NCBI GenBank assembly: GCA_023404705.1
Contig: JAEYAU010000196.1
Location: 1 to 39,710 of the forward strand
DNA: 39,710 nt
Reading direction: 5' to 3'
DNA from: Pseudomonadota bacterium
GTDB taxonomy: Bacteria; Pseudomonadota; Alphaproteobacteria; Rhizobiales; Xanthobacteraceae
Part shown: positions 7,615 through 16,563 of the stretch, in pieces
Position numbering within the stretch: position 1 is the stretch's first letter
Layout of the letters: every line of letters starts with the position of its first letter
Notes under the pieces: generated by a model
Seen by the model: the letters and a program-made list of their open reading frames with translations, nothing else
The model's database searches: none
What the model was told of the DNA's origin: nothing
Made by a program: the position numbers and the translations under genes

Positions 7615-7663
7615 GCGCATGTTCTTGACGGCGAACCGGTGTCCACTTCGCCGGAACATGCGC
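7615..7663. repeat. rhizobial-type palindromic repeat
   Basis: The outer stem GCGCATGTTC (7615-7624) pairs with GAACATGCGC (7654-7663), and the inner stem GGCGAA (7630-7635) pairs with TTCGCC (7647-7652), around a centre reading ACCGGTGTCCAC. On the other strand this gives AAGTGGACACCGGTT flanked by dyad arms, a pattern recalled as very common between genes in Rhizobiales genomes. Confidence 0.6.
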
Positions 7664-7769
7664 TAATCGGGCGGCCCGTGCCGGAGGGCGCGGTTTGGGG
7701 CACTTCACACTTCCGACACCTTTGGCGCCATTGTTCGGCGCGAGGGGAAGCGCGCAAGCAGGCAACTGA

Positions 7770-8945
7770 ATGGATTCGCGTTTGAGGGCAGCACTCGCCT
7801 TGATCGGGCTCGCGGTGACCGCATCGGTCGCGCAGGCGCAGACGTCATCCCCGCAGACCCAACTAGCGCAGGTTTGGCAGCAGCCGCTGCCGCCCGGGCA
7901 GGTGCCGCAGGCCGCGCCGCCTCCCCCGCCTCAGGGCGCGCCGCCGCCACAGGGGCAAATGCCGCCGCGCTCGGCCTATCAGAACCAGATCTGCACGCGG
8001 CTCGAGGCGCAGCTCGCCAACCTGGATCGCGGCGCCGGCGCGGATCCGGCGCAGGCCGAGCAGGTCCGCCGTTTCGAGGCGAACGCCGCGCAGCAGCAGC
8101 AGGAGATCGACCGCGCGACGCAGCAGGCGCAGCGGCTCGGCTGCTCGAGCTCCGGCTTCTTCCTGTTCAATCTCGGACAGAACCCGCAATGCACCGGGCT
8201 CAACAATCAGATCGAGCGCATGCGCGCCAATCTCGCGCGCACGACCGCCGAGATGCAGCGCATGCAGGGCGGCGGCCTCGACCGCGGTGAGCAGCGCCGC
8301 TCGATCCTGATGGGACTCGCCGAGAACAATTGCGGCCCGCAATATCGCAGCGCGAGCCAGCAGGCGCCGGGCTTCTTCGGCGCGCTGTTCGGCGGCACGC
8401 CCGAGAACCCGAGCTACGGCGCGCAGGGCGGCACCTATCGGACGCTGTGCGTGCGCACCTGCGACGGCTCCTACTTCCCGGTCTCGTTCGCGACCGTGCC
8501 GGCGCGCTTCGCCGAGGACGAGCAGATCTGCCGGCGCATGTGCCCGGCCGCCGAGGTGATGCTGTTTTCGCACCGCAATCCGGGCGAGGAGGTCGCGCAG
8601 GCGGTGTCGACCCAAGGCCAACCCTATACGGCGCTGCCGAACGCGTTCCGCTTCCGCCAGGAGTACAACCCGTCCTGCAGCTGCCGGCGTCCGGGCGAGA
8701 GCTGGGCCGAAGCCGTCGGGCCCGATCAGGACGTGCAGCAAGGCGACGTGGTCGTCACCGAAGACCGCGCCAAGCAGATGTCGCGTCCCGCGCAGCCGAA
8801 GCAAGTGAAGGGCGCCCCGCTCGCCCCCGCGCAGTCGCAGCCCGCACAGGCGACGCAGCCCGCGCAACCCGCGCAGGCTCCGACGCAAGAGAACGGCAAG
8901 AAGACGATCCGTTCGGTCGGGCCGCCGTTCATTCCGGCACGGTGA
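7770..8945 (+). CDS. secreted DUF2865-domain protein
   Basis: A 391-residue protein with a cleavable signal peptide (1-23, ending AQA). A Pro/Gln-rich linker (about 35-66) is followed by a Gln-rich, probably coiled-coil region (about 70-170) with a few Cys. The conserved DUF2865 core spans about 200-320: LCVRTCDGSYFPVSF, then CRRMCPAAEV, SHRNPGE and NPSCSCRRPGESW, with at least six Cys likely in disulphides in the periplasm. A Pro/Ala/Gln-rich tail ends the protein. The function of DUF2865 is not known; it is recalled as widespread in Rhizobiales. The gene is alone, convergent with nadE, with a structured repeat between. Confidence 0.85.
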   Translation: MDSRLRAALALIGLAVTASVAQAQTSSPQTQLAQVWQQPLPPGQVPQAAPPPPPQGAPPPQGQMPPRSAYQNQICTRLEAQLANLDRGAGADPAQAEQVRRFEANAAQQQQEIDRATQQAQRLGCSSSGFFLFNLGQNPQCTGLNNQIERMRANLARTTAEMQRMQGGGLDRGEQRRSILMGLAENNCGPQYRSASQQAPGFFGALFGGTPENPSYGAQGGTYRTLCVRTCDGSYFPVSFATVPARFAEDEQICRRMCPAAEVMLFSHRNPGEEVAQAVSTQGQPYTALPNAFRFRQEYNPSCSCRRPGESWAEAVGPDQDVQQGDVVVTEDRAKQMSRPAQPKQVKGAPLAPAQSQPAQATQPAQPAQAPTQENGKKTIRSVGPPFIPAR

Positions 8946-8952
8946 GTTCTTC

Positions 8953-9068
8953 GTAGGGCGGGTTAGCGCGTAGCGCGTAACCCGCCGCGGATCCTACAAC
9001 AAGCTCACGTGTAAGCTGCGAAGCAGCCGGCGGGTTACGCTCGCCTTCGGCTCTCTAACCCGCCCTAC
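8953..9068. repeat. nested inverted-repeat element between DUF2865 gene and nadE
   Basis: The outer 13-base arms GTAGGGCGGGTTA (8953-8965) and TAACCCGCCCTAC (9056-9068) are perfect complements. Inside, GCGTAACCCGCC (8975-8986) complements GGCGGGTTACGC (9029-9040). Each half is also self-complementary (GGCGGGTTA..TAACCCGCC). The element fills the gap of two convergent genes and could end transcription on both sides. The GTAGGGYG...TTCG flank recurs in the element at 39043-39210. Confidence 0.7.
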
Positions 9069-9074
9069 AGCGCC

Positions 9075-10814
9075 TCAAAAATCAAACGACTCCACTCGCG
9101 TCGTGTTCGCGGTCACGGTGAGATCCGGCTCGGGCAGCGGCGTGCCGGGGTCGCGGAAGCGGTTGACGATCGGGTAGCGACGGTCGCGGCCGAAATTTCG
9201 CAGCGTGACCTTCACGCCCGGCGCGGCCTGGCGGCGCTTGTATTCGGCGAGGTTGAGCATGCGATCGACGCGCATCACGGTGTCGCGGTCGAAGCCCGCC
9301 GCGACGATGTCGGCGATCGGCTCCTCGCGCTCGACCAGGCGCTCGAGAATGGCGTCGAGGACGTCGTAGGGCGGCAGCGTGTCCTGATCCTTCTGGTTCT
9401 CGCGCAGCTCCGCGGTCGGTGGCTTGGTGATGATGCGCTCCGGGATGACGACGCCGTCGGGGCCGAGCGCGCCCGCGGGCTTCTTAGTGTTGCGCAGTCG
9501 GCAGAGCCGGAAGACCTCGGACTTGTAGAGATCCTTGATCGGATTATAGCCGCCGTTCATGTCGCCATAGAGCGTGGCGTAACCAGTCGACATCTCGGAC
9601 TTGTTGCCCGTGGTCACCACCATCAGGCCGAACTTGTTGGAGATCGCCATCAGGATGGTGCCGCGCGTGCGCGATTGCAGGTTCTCCTCGGTGACGTCCC
9701 GGTTTGTGCCGGCGAACATCGGCTTGAGGGCCTCCTCGAAACCCTCGACCGGGCTCGCGATCGGCACCACGTCATAGGCGATGCCGAGCGCCTTCGCGAC
9801 CGCCGCCGCGTCCTCGAGCGACTCCTGCGACGTGTAGCGATAGGGCAGCATCACGGCGCGTACGCGATCAGCGCCGAGCGCATCCACGGCCATGGCGGCG
9901 CAGAGCGCCGAGTCGATGCCGCCCGAGAGGCCGAAGACAACGCCTTTGAAGCGGTTCTTCTCGACATAGTCGCGCAGGCCCAGCACGCAGGCCGCATAGT
10001 CGGCCTCGTCCGCCTCCTCGATCATGTGGTTGGGCCCATTCAGGCATCGCCACGCGCCGTTGTGACGCTCCCAGCGCGTCGTGACCACGGCTTCCTCGAA
10101 GGCCGGAAGCTGCAGCGCGAAGGAGCGGTCGGCGTTGAGCGCGAATGAGGCGCCGTCGAACACCAGCTCGTCCTGGCCGCCCACCATGTTGAGATAAACG
10201 AGCGGCAGCCCGCTCTCGACGACGCGCGCGACCGCGATGTTGAGGCGGACCTGTGTCTTCTCGCGCCAATAGGGCGAGCCGTTCGGCACCAGCAGAATCT
10301 CGCCGCCGGTCTCCGACAGGCACTCCACCACATCGGCGCTCCAGATGTCCTCGCATACCGGCACGCCGATGCGCACGCCCTTGAGCACGATCGGTCCCGG
10401 CATCGGCCCGGGCGCGAACACGCGCTTCTCGTCGAACACGCCGTAATTCGGCAAGTCGACCTTATAGCGCAGCGCCGTGATGCGGCCGCCTTCCGCGAGC
10501 CCATAGGCATTGTAGAGCTTGCCGTCCTCGACCCAGGGCGTACCGATCATCACGGCCGGGCCGCCGTCGGCGGTTTCGCGCGCGAGCGCCTCGGTGGCGG
10601 CGCGGCAGGCGGCCTGGAACGCCGGCTTGAGCACCAGGTCCTCGGGCGGATAGCCGGAGAGGAACAGCTCGGGCGTGAGCAGCAGATCGGAACCGTCGGC
10701 GGCCGCCTGCTTGCGGGCGCGGCGGATCTTCTCGGCATTGCCCTCGACGTCGCCGACGGTCGCATTGAGCTGCGCGAGCGTGATGGAGAGGCGGTCAGCG
10801 GGGCGTGCGTTCAT
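9075..10814 (-). CDS. nadE: glutamine-dependent NAD+ synthetase
   Basis: Makes NAD+ from nicotinic acid adenine dinucleotide, ATP and glutamine; the final step of NAD synthesis, cytoplasmic. The 579 residues hold two domains. An N-terminal nitrilase-fold glutaminase has the triad Glu49 (TPELFLSGY), Lys118 (YKVDLPNYGVFDE) and Cys154 (VCEDIW). A C-terminal ATP-dependent synthetase begins near 275 with the PP-loop SGGIDS (297-302), followed by the TTGNKSE and YGDMNGG elements. The length agrees with the bacterial two-domain enzyme. Start ATG 10814 has AAGGG upstream. The diacylglycerol kinase gene lies 61 bases upstream in the same direction, but joint transcription is not shown. Confidence 0.96.
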   Translation of the reverse strand: MNARPADRLSITLAQLNATVGDVEGNAEKIRRARKQAAADGSDLLLTPELFLSGYPPEDLVLKPAFQAACRAATEALARETADGGPAVMIGTPWVEDGKLYNAYGLAEGGRITALRYKVDLPNYGVFDEKRVFAPGPMPGPIVLKGVRIGVPVCEDIWSADVVECLSETGGEILLVPNGSPYWREKTQVRLNIAVARVVESGLPLVYLNMVGGQDELVFDGASFALNADRSFALQLPAFEEAVVTTRWERHNGAWRCLNGPNHMIEEADEADYAACVLGLRDYVEKNRFKGVVFGLSGGIDSALCAAMAVDALGADRVRAVMLPYRYTSQESLEDAAAVAKALGIAYDVVPIASPVEGFEEALKPMFAGTNRDVTEENLQSRTRGTILMAISNKFGLMVVTTGNKSEMSTGYATLYGDMNGGYNPIKDLYKSEVFRLCRLRNTKKPAGALGPDGVVIPERIITKPPTAELRENQKDQDTLPPYDVLDAILERLVEREEPIADIVAAGFDRDTVMRVDRMLNLAEYKRRQAAPGVKVTLRNFGRDRRYPIVNRFRDPGTPLPEPDLTVTANTTRVESFDF

Positions 10815-10875
10815 GCCCTTGATCTAACGTCGGCGGGGGCATGCTGCAATCGCCTCCGGTAGCCCGGATGACGAG

Positions 10876-11229
10876 TCAGAGGAACCCCGCCCACTCGGCG
10901 AGCGCGAGCAGCCATGCGAGGCCGGCGATCAGCAGCGACGCGCCGACCGCGGCGGAACCCATATCCTTGACGCGTCCGATCTCGGGATGGCGCGCGGCCG
11001 TGACGTGATCGGCGAGCTTCTCGATCGCGGTGTTGAGCAGCTCGACCACCATGACGAACAGCACGGCCAGGATCAGCAGCAGGCGCTTCCAGGGCTCGAC
11101 CGCGACCACGAAGGCGAGCGGGATCGCGATCACGATCGCGGCGATCTCCTGGCGAAACGCGGCCTCCGAGCGCGTCGCCGCGCAGAGCCCGTTCCAGGTG
11201 TTCACGCAGGCGCGCAGGATCCGATCCAC
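10876..11229 (-). CDS. dgkA: diacylglycerol kinase, small prokaryotic membrane type
   Basis: Phosphorylates diacylglycerol (or undecaprenol in some bacteria) in the inner membrane to recycle lipids. With GTG 11229, which has GGAG six bases upstream, the protein has 117 residues, close to 122 in E. coli. The frame is open further upstream and GTG 11286 would add 19 residues. The family pattern is clear: EAAFRQE (22-28), then the active-site helix VELLNTAIEKLAD with Glu63, Asn66 and Glu70 matching E. coli Glu69, Asn72 and Glu76, and RVKDMGSAAV (86-95). Three membrane segments follow the expected spacing. Confidence 0.9.
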   Translation of the reverse strand: MDRILRACVNTWNGLCAATRSEAAFRQEIAAIVIAIPLAFVVAVEPWKRLLLILAVLFVMVVELLNTAIEKLADHVTAARHPEIGRVKDMGSAAVGASLLIAGLAWLLALAEWAGFL

Positions 11230-11305
11230 ACCCGACTCCAGACAAAATTCGGGCGCGATCGCTCGCGCCCGTCCTTCTTCAATCACGCTTGCGCGGTGAC
11301 GACAA

Positions 11306-12466
11306 TCACTTCGTCGCGGTGCGGATGCCGGCGGGGCCGCCACTGACCTTGATGGCGCCGACGGACTTGAGCGACTGGCCATCGAAGCCGAGCACCTGCA
11401 GCTCCTTCTCCATCATGCACTGCACGACCAACGTCTTGCCGTCCCGGCTCCACACCGCGCCCTGGCACCAGCGGCCGACCTTGCTTTCGGCGACCTGGGT
11501 GAGCTTGGTGCCCTGCACGCGGAACACTTTCACGAGGCCGTCCGCATTAAAGGCCGGGTGGCTCTTGGCGCGATTGGTGCCGTTCATCACGGTCACGGCC
11601 ACGTGCGAACCGTCCGGCGACATGCCGACGCCCTCGGGCGTCTGACCGACCGAGATGGTGTCGACCACACGCGGCGGATTGGCCTTGAGATCGACGACGT
11701 TGATCACGTCGGCATCGCCCTGGCCGCCGCCCTGATTGCCGAACACCGCGACGTCACCCTTGGAGCTGATCTCGAGACTGTAGGGCCGATAACCGCCGAC
11801 CATGAACTGCTTGGTGTCCTGCACCTTGTCGCCGTCGATGGAGAGCACCGACACGCGGTGATCGCCGTCGCGCGTGACGAGCGCGCGCTTGCCGTCCGGC
11901 AGGAAGGCGACGCCGGCGGGCATCGACTTGGCATCGCCGAGCTGGATCTTGCCCGTCACGGTCAGCGTCTTGCCCGACACCGTGAGCACGGACACGCTGC
12001 CCTCGCCGCGATTGGCGACCAGCACGAGCTTGCCGTCCGGGCTGAACGAGACGCCGCTCGGCGCCTTGCCGACCTGCAGGGTTGCGATCACGGCAGGCGG
12101 CGACGCCTTGAGGTCGATCACCGAAAGGCGGTCATCATCGACGGTCTTCTTGGAATCCGCGGGATCGATCTTCTGGTTCGCGGTGACGAGCGCGAGGCTC
12201 TCGTCGGGCGAGATCGCCACGCTTTGCGGTACGCCGACCACGGAGGCCGGCGCGTTCACCTCGCCGATCACCTTCGGCGGCGTGGCGCCGAGATCGACAA
12301 TGGTCGCCGTATCGGCCGGCGGGTTCTGCACGACGACGTTCTTGCCGTCGTCGTTGATCACCTTGTTGTCGTTTGCCGACACGGCGATCTGGGCCGTGGC
12401 GACGGCGGACAGGAGCGGCAGAGCGGTCGCCGCAAAGAGCGCGGCGCGCATGAAACTGCGCAACAT
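11306..12466 (-). CDS. secreted YVTN-type beta-propeller protein
   Basis: A 386-residue protein with an N-terminal signal peptide (1-25, cleavage after ATA). The remainder is made of repeated blades with the pattern SPDG(K/S)-x-x-x-V(T/A), for example near FSPDGKLVLVANRG, FLPDGKRALVTRDG, MSPDGSHVAVTV and WSRDGKTLVVQC. Such seven-bladed propellers resemble the YVTN/lactonase-like group (YncE-like). Many are periplasmic binding or scaffold proteins; no catalytic residues can be named, and a lactonase activity is not supported. Start ATG 12466 is preceded by GGGGAGGA. The DAHP synthase gene lies upstream (gap 141 bases) and dgkA downstream; neither suggests its role. Confidence 0.85.
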   Translation of the reverse strand: MLRSFMRAALFAATALPLLSAVATAQIAVSANDNKVINDDGKNVVVQNPPADTATIVDLGATPPKVIGEVNAPASVVGVPQSVAISPDESLALVTANQKIDPADSKKTVDDDRLSVIDLKASPPAVIATLQVGKAPSGVSFSPDGKLVLVANRGEGSVSVLTVSGKTLTVTGKIQLGDAKSMPAGVAFLPDGKRALVTRDGDHRVSVLSIDGDKVQDTKQFMVGGYRPYSLEISSKGDVAVFGNQGGGQGDADVINVVDLKANPPRVVDTISVGQTPEGVGMSPDGSHVAVTVMNGTNRAKSHPAFNADGLVKVFRVQGTKLTQVAESKVGRWCQGAVWSRDGKTLVVQCMMEKELQVLGFDGQSLKSVGAIKVSGGPAGIRTATK

Positions 12467-12607
12467 GGACGTCCTCCCCGAAGTCTCGGCTCTTGTTGGA
12501 AAAGAGGACGCGCCGAGCTCGCGCCCGGGGAGGATGTTAGATGAACTTGACGCTGCGGAACAACAGGTTGTGGGACGGCTTCGCGCGAAGTTGATCCGTC
12601 CTTCAGC

Positions 12608-13996
12608 CTAAAGCCCCGCGGCCGCCGGCAGCGGCTTCGGCTGCGCGATGCGCTCCTGCTTGAGGAGCTCCGCCAGCAGGAACGCGAGCTCGATCGACTG
12701 CTCGGCATTCAAACGCGGATCGCAGAGCGTGTGATAGCGATCGTTGAGATCCTCGTCCGAGATCGCGCGGGCGCCGCCGGTGCATTCCGTGACGTCCTTG
12801 CCGGTCATCTCGAGATGCACGCCGCCCGCATGGCTTCCCTCCGCGCGATGCACCGCGAAGAAGGACTTCACCTCCTGCAGGATGCGGTCGAACGGGCGCG
12901 TCTTATAGCCCGACGGCGACGAGATGGTGTTGCCGTGCATGGGATCGCAGGACCACACCACGGTCTTGCCCTCGCGCTGCACCGCGCGCACCAGCGCCGG
13001 CAGATTGTCGTCGATCTTGTCGGAGCCGAAGCGGCAGATGAGCGTGAGCCGCCCCGCCTCGTTCTCGGGATTGAGCGTGTCGATCAGACGGATCAGCTCG
13101 TCCGGCTTGAGCGATGGACCGCACTTGAGGCCGAGCGGATTGCGGATGCCGCGGCAATACTCGATATGCGCGTGATCCGGCTGGCGCGTGCGGTCGCCGA
13201 TCCAGAGCATGTGCGCCGAGGTGCAGTACCACTCGCCCGAGGTGGAATCGACACGCGTCATCGCCTGCTCGTAGCCGAGCAGCAGGCCTTCATGGCTGGT
13301 GTAGACGTCTGTCGTGCGCAGCTCGGGATGGCTCTCGAGGTCGAGGCCGCAAGCCTGCATGAAGGCGAGGGCCTCGGCGATGCGGTCGGCGACACCGGCG
13401 AAGCGCTCCATCTGGCGCGGATCCTTGACGAAGCCGAGCATCCATTCGTGCACGCGCGCGAGGCTGGCGTAACCGCCATGCGCAAAGGCACGCACCAGGT
13501 TCAGCGTCGCCGAGGACTGGTGATAGGCCTCGATCAGGCGCTGCGGGTCGGGCGTGCGGGCGGCCTCGGTGAACTCGGCGCCATTGACGATGTCGCCGCG
13601 ATAGCTCGGCAGCTCCTTGCCGTCGCGCTTCTCGATCGAGGAGGAGCGCGGCTTGGCGAACTGGCCGGCAAGGCGTCCGACCTTCACGACCGGCGAATGC
13701 GCCGCGAAGGTGAGCACCACGGACATCTGGAGGAACACGCGGAAGAAGTCGCGGATCGAGTTGGCGCTGTGGTCTTCGAAGCTCTCGGCGCAGTCGCCAC
13801 CCTGGAGCAGGAAAGCATGGCCTTCGGCGACCCCCGCAAGGGCCTTCTTCAGGCGGCGCGCCTCACCTGCAAAAACGAGCGGCGGAAAGCTCTCGAGCTG
13901 ACGCTCCACCGCCGCAAGCTTGGCGGGGTCCGGGTATTCGGGGACCTGGACGATCGGTTTCTTGCGCCAGCTGTCTGGCGACCAACGCTCGGGCAC
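12608..13996 (-). CDS. 3-deoxy-7-phosphoheptulonate synthase, class II
   Basis: Condenses phosphoenolpyruvate and erythrose 4-phosphate to DAHP, the first step of the shikimate pathway to aromatic amino acids. The start GTG 13996 has GGAGG at 14002-14006; the frame is open a further 20 codons but those look untranslated. The 462-residue protein begins PERWSPDSW, the usual N-terminus of proteobacterial and plant class II enzymes. It shows QGGDCAESF (65-73; Cys69 is a metal ligand in the family), VGRLAGQFAKPRS (106-118), WCD-like WSCDPMHGN and GGVHLEMTG. It is unrelated in sequence to the AroF/G/H class I enzymes. It has no fused regulatory domain; feedback control cannot be read from the sequence. 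Confidence 0.95.
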   Translation of the reverse strand: MPERWSPDSWRKKPIVQVPEYPDPAKLAAVERQLESFPPLVFAGEARRLKKALAGVAEGHAFLLQGGDCAESFEDHSANSIRDFFRVFLQMSVVLTFAAHSPVVKVGRLAGQFAKPRSSSIEKRDGKELPSYRGDIVNGAEFTEAARTPDPQRLIEAYHQSSATLNLVRAFAHGGYASLARVHEWMLGFVKDPRQMERFAGVADRIAEALAFMQACGLDLESHPELRTTDVYTSHEGLLLGYEQAMTRVDSTSGEWYCTSAHMLWIGDRTRQPDHAHIEYCRGIRNPLGLKCGPSLKPDELIRLIDTLNPENEAGRLTLICRFGSDKIDDNLPALVRAVQREGKTVVWSCDPMHGNTISSPSGYKTRPFDRILQEVKSFFAVHRAEGSHAGGVHLEMTGKDVTECTGGARAISDEDLNDRYHTLCDPRLNAEQSIELAFLLAELLKQERIAQPKPLPAAAGL

Positions 13997-14111
13997 GGCA
14001 ACCTCCGGAATAACGGGCCGCTCACGTCGGAGCGGTCCGGGACCGGTTATATACACGAAGCGCCCGCGCGGGGAAGGATTTCGCCCTAAGCTCTTGAAGC
14101 GACGCGGGAAC

Positions 14112-15164
14112 TCAGCGCGCGCCCTGGATGATCACGCCGTACCAGCCGAGCCCGCGATAGGTCTCGTAGCCGGGGGTCGCGTGGAACGCGACGGTGGCGC
14201 CAGTGCCGTCCTGATAGAAACCGTGCGCGGCGCCGTTGGTCTCGATGCGGGTGAGCTCACTGAGAACCCCCTGCCCGTCCGAGGCCGCGATCACGCGGTG
14301 GCGCGCATCGATCAGCAGGACCCGGGTGCGCTCGCGCTCGTCCTCGCCGAGGCGCACGCCCTCGACGATGGTGCGCGCCTGCGGCCCCCAGTCGAAGTGG
14401 ACCGCGAGCACGCCGATCGGCCGTCCCTCGGCGCGGCCGTTCTCCCGCACGCTCGCCGTATAGGTCGCGACCGGCGCGTCTTCGAGCAGCGGCTGCGTCG
14501 CGATATCCGCGACGCCATAGTCGTTGCCGCTGGCGAGCCGCGCGGCGCTCTGAAACCAGGGTTCGCGCGAGACATCGGTGCCGACGACCTGGTAGCGCGA
14601 GGGCCGGCCGTTCGCGAGCACGCGGCCGTTGAGATCGCAAAGCCAGAGATCGAGATAGACCGTGTAAGCGTCGAGAATGACGCCGAGCCGCTCGCAGGCA
14701 TAGGCCTGGTTGTCGGCGCCGGGCGCGGCCGCGCAATCGACGACGGCAGAGTCGGTCGCCCACCAGCGCACGTCGCAGGTGCGCTCATAAAGATTGCGGT
14801 CGATGATCTCGATGGCGTTGAGCGCGAGATCGACGAGACGCTTGCCCTGCGCCTGCTCGGTCATCAGCCGGGTCAGACGCTCGAGCGCCGCGATCTCGCC
14901 CGCGAGCTCGGCTTCGAGCGTGGTCGCGATGCCGCCGACCTCGGCCGAGATGCCGCGCACCTCCTGCGCCACGATGGCGAAGCCGCGGCCGGAGTCGCCG
15001 GCGCGCGCCGCCTCGATCATGGCGTTGAGCGCCAGGATGCGCACCCGGCTGGTGATCGTCTGGATCTGCGCGATCTTGTCGTTCGCAACCCCTCGCACCT
15101 TGCCGGTGAGCCCGACAATGTCGCTCAAAGACACCGCATCGGTTTGCGCGGAAGCGATCTGCAT
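14112..15164 (-). CDS. soluble methyl-accepting protein with a C-terminal Cache-like sensor
   Basis: A 350-residue protein with no membrane segment or signal peptide. Residues 1-110 are a shortened MCP signalling domain whose hairpin tip reads RILALNAMIEAARAG (42-56) and GRGFAIVAQEVR (59-70), the CheA/CheW contact region. A Cache-like ligand-binding domain follows (about 115-345), with the typical blocks DLWLCDLNGRVLANG, EPWFQSA, GRPIGVLAVHFDW and LLIDARHRVIAASDG. In most chemoreceptors the sensor precedes the signalling part and is periplasmic; here the order is reversed and everything is cytoplasmic. Much of the usual methylation helix bundle is missing, so it may be a partner of other receptors rather than a full one (inference). 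The start has only a weak ribosome site. Confidence 0.78.
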   Translation of the reverse strand: MQIASAQTDAVSLSDIVGLTGKVRGVANDKIAQIQTITSRVRILALNAMIEAARAGDSGRGFAIVAQEVRGISAEVGGIATTLEAELAGEIAALERLTRLMTEQAQGKRLVDLALNAIEIIDRNLYERTCDVRWWATDSAVVDCAAAPGADNQAYACERLGVILDAYTVYLDLWLCDLNGRVLANGRPSRYQVVGTDVSREPWFQSAARLASGNDYGVADIATQPLLEDAPVATYTASVRENGRAEGRPIGVLAVHFDWGPQARTIVEGVRLGEDERERTRVLLIDARHRVIAASDGQGVLSELTRIETNGAAHGFYQDGTGATVAFHATPGYETYRGLGWYGVIIQGAR

Positions 15165-15396
15165 CGAGGGGCTCGTCAGGCGGGGCGGTAACGTAAAGAG
15201 ATGCCGAACAGCGCGGAGTAAAACGGATAAAAGTTGCTGGCCTATTACTTAAACACCTGTTCTGTCTGCAGAATTTCAGCCTAACTATTGTGCAATTGCC
15301 GAAATATTGGGCGAAACCCTGCGTTGCGTGTCGCCCGGACGGGCGGGCACCGCCTCCGAATCGATCCGGCATCGGGCTAGAGTGGCGCGGCACCCC

Positions 15397-16563
15397 ATGG
15401 CCATTCATTCCGCATATGCCCAGGTCTATGCGCTGCTGACCGCGGTCTTCATTCTGATCGCAGGCAATGGGCTGTTCACGACCCTTGTGCCGTTGAGCGC
15501 GACCGCGGCCGGCTTCTCGGAGCTCACGCTCGGCTTTCTCGGCTCGGGCTATTTCGCCGGCATGCTGATCGGCTGCCTCGCGGCGCCGCGCATCGTCGCC
15601 CGCGCCGGACATATCCGCGCCTTCGCGGCTTTCGTGTCGGTCGCGAGCGTCACGGCGCTGGCCCATCCGCTGATCGTCGATCCGACCGCCTGGGGCTTCA
15701 TCCGCGCGATCACCGGGTTCTGCTTCGCGGGCCTCTACGCCACGGTCGAGAGCTGGATGCACGACAAGGCCGACAACGTGGTGCGCGGCCGGCTGATGGC
15801 GCTCTATCAGATCGTGCACTATGCGGGCAGCGCGAGCGGACAGCAGGCGATCCGCTTCGTCGCGCCGGCCTCCTACGTTCCGTTCTCGATCGTCGCGGCG
15901 GCGCTCGCGCTCGCCGTCATCCCGCTCGCGATGACGCGCACCGATCCGCCGACGCCGCCGCCGGTGCCGCGCCTGCGCCTCGTCTGGCTCTATCGCATCT
16001 CGCCGGTCGCCGTGATCGGCGTGTTCGCGGCCGGCATCGCCAATGGCACGTTGTGGTCGCTCGCGCCGGTGTTCGCGCAGCGCAGCGGGCTCGATCCGGG
16101 GGGCGTCGCGAGCTTCATGACCGCCATCATCCTCTTCGCGGCGGCCGTGCAATGGCCCGTGGGGCGGCTCTCCGACCGCCGCGACCGGCGTTACATCATG
16201 CTGGTCGCGATGGCGCTCGCGGCCGCGGCCGAAATCGCGCTGGTGCTGCTCGCGGACAGCCCTCCGCTCGTGCTGATCGCGCTCGCGGGCGCGGTCGGCA
16301 CCTTCTCGCTGGTGCTCTATCCGCTCTCCTCGAGTCACGCCCAGGATCTGTGCGGACGCGAGAACGCGGTCGAGGTTTCAACCGGGCTGCTGCTCACCTA
16401 TACGGTCGGCGCCATGGTGGGCCCCACGACGGCGGCCTGGCTGATGGGCCGGATCGGGCCGGAAGCGCTGTTCATGCACAATGCCGCGATCCACGTGGTG
16501 CTGGTCGTCATCATCGTGTTGCGCCTGTGGCAGCGGCCGCCGAAGACGGAGTCGGACGTGTGA
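15397..16563 (+). CDS. MFS transporter, YcaD-like
   Basis: A 388-residue inner-membrane protein with about twelve hydrophobic segments and a central loop near 180-195 (TRTDPPTPPPVPRLR). The first half ends with GRLMALYQIVHYAGSASGQQ and the second half has the MFS loop motif GRLSDRRDRR. The pattern LGSGYFAGMLIG and the second-half arrangement resemble the YcaD/Bcr-like group. The substrate is unknown. ATG 15397 is chosen because the first membrane segment starts just after it; the frame is open 30 codons upstream but that part is Arg-rich and looks non-coding. The stop overlaps the start of the following hydrolase by four bases (GTGA), indicating translational coupling. Confidence 0.9.
   Translation: MAIHSAYAQVYALLTAVFILIAGNGLFTTLVPLSATAAGFSELTLGFLGSGYFAGMLIGCLAAPRIVARAGHIRAFAAFVSVASVTALAHPLIVDPTAWGFIRAITGFCFAGLYATVESWMHDKADNVVRGRLMALYQIVHYAGSASGQQAIRFVAPASYVPFSIVAAALALAVIPLAMTRTDPPTPPPVPRLRLVWLYRISPVAVIGVFAAGIANGTLWSLAPVFAQRSGLDPGGVASFMTAIILFAAAVQWPVGRLSDRRDRRYIMLVAMALAAAAEIALVLLADSPPLVLIALAGAVGTFSLVLYPLSSSHAQDLCGRENAVEVSTGLLLTYTVGAMVGPTTAAWLMGRIGPEALFMHNAAIHVVLVVIIVLRLWQRPPKTESDV

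Noticed and set aside
14785..16338. Minus-strand open frame of 517 codons opposite the MFS gene
   Set aside because: Repetitive Arg/Glu/His/Asp composition; it contains part of the MCP-like gene in another frame and opposes a clear transporter.
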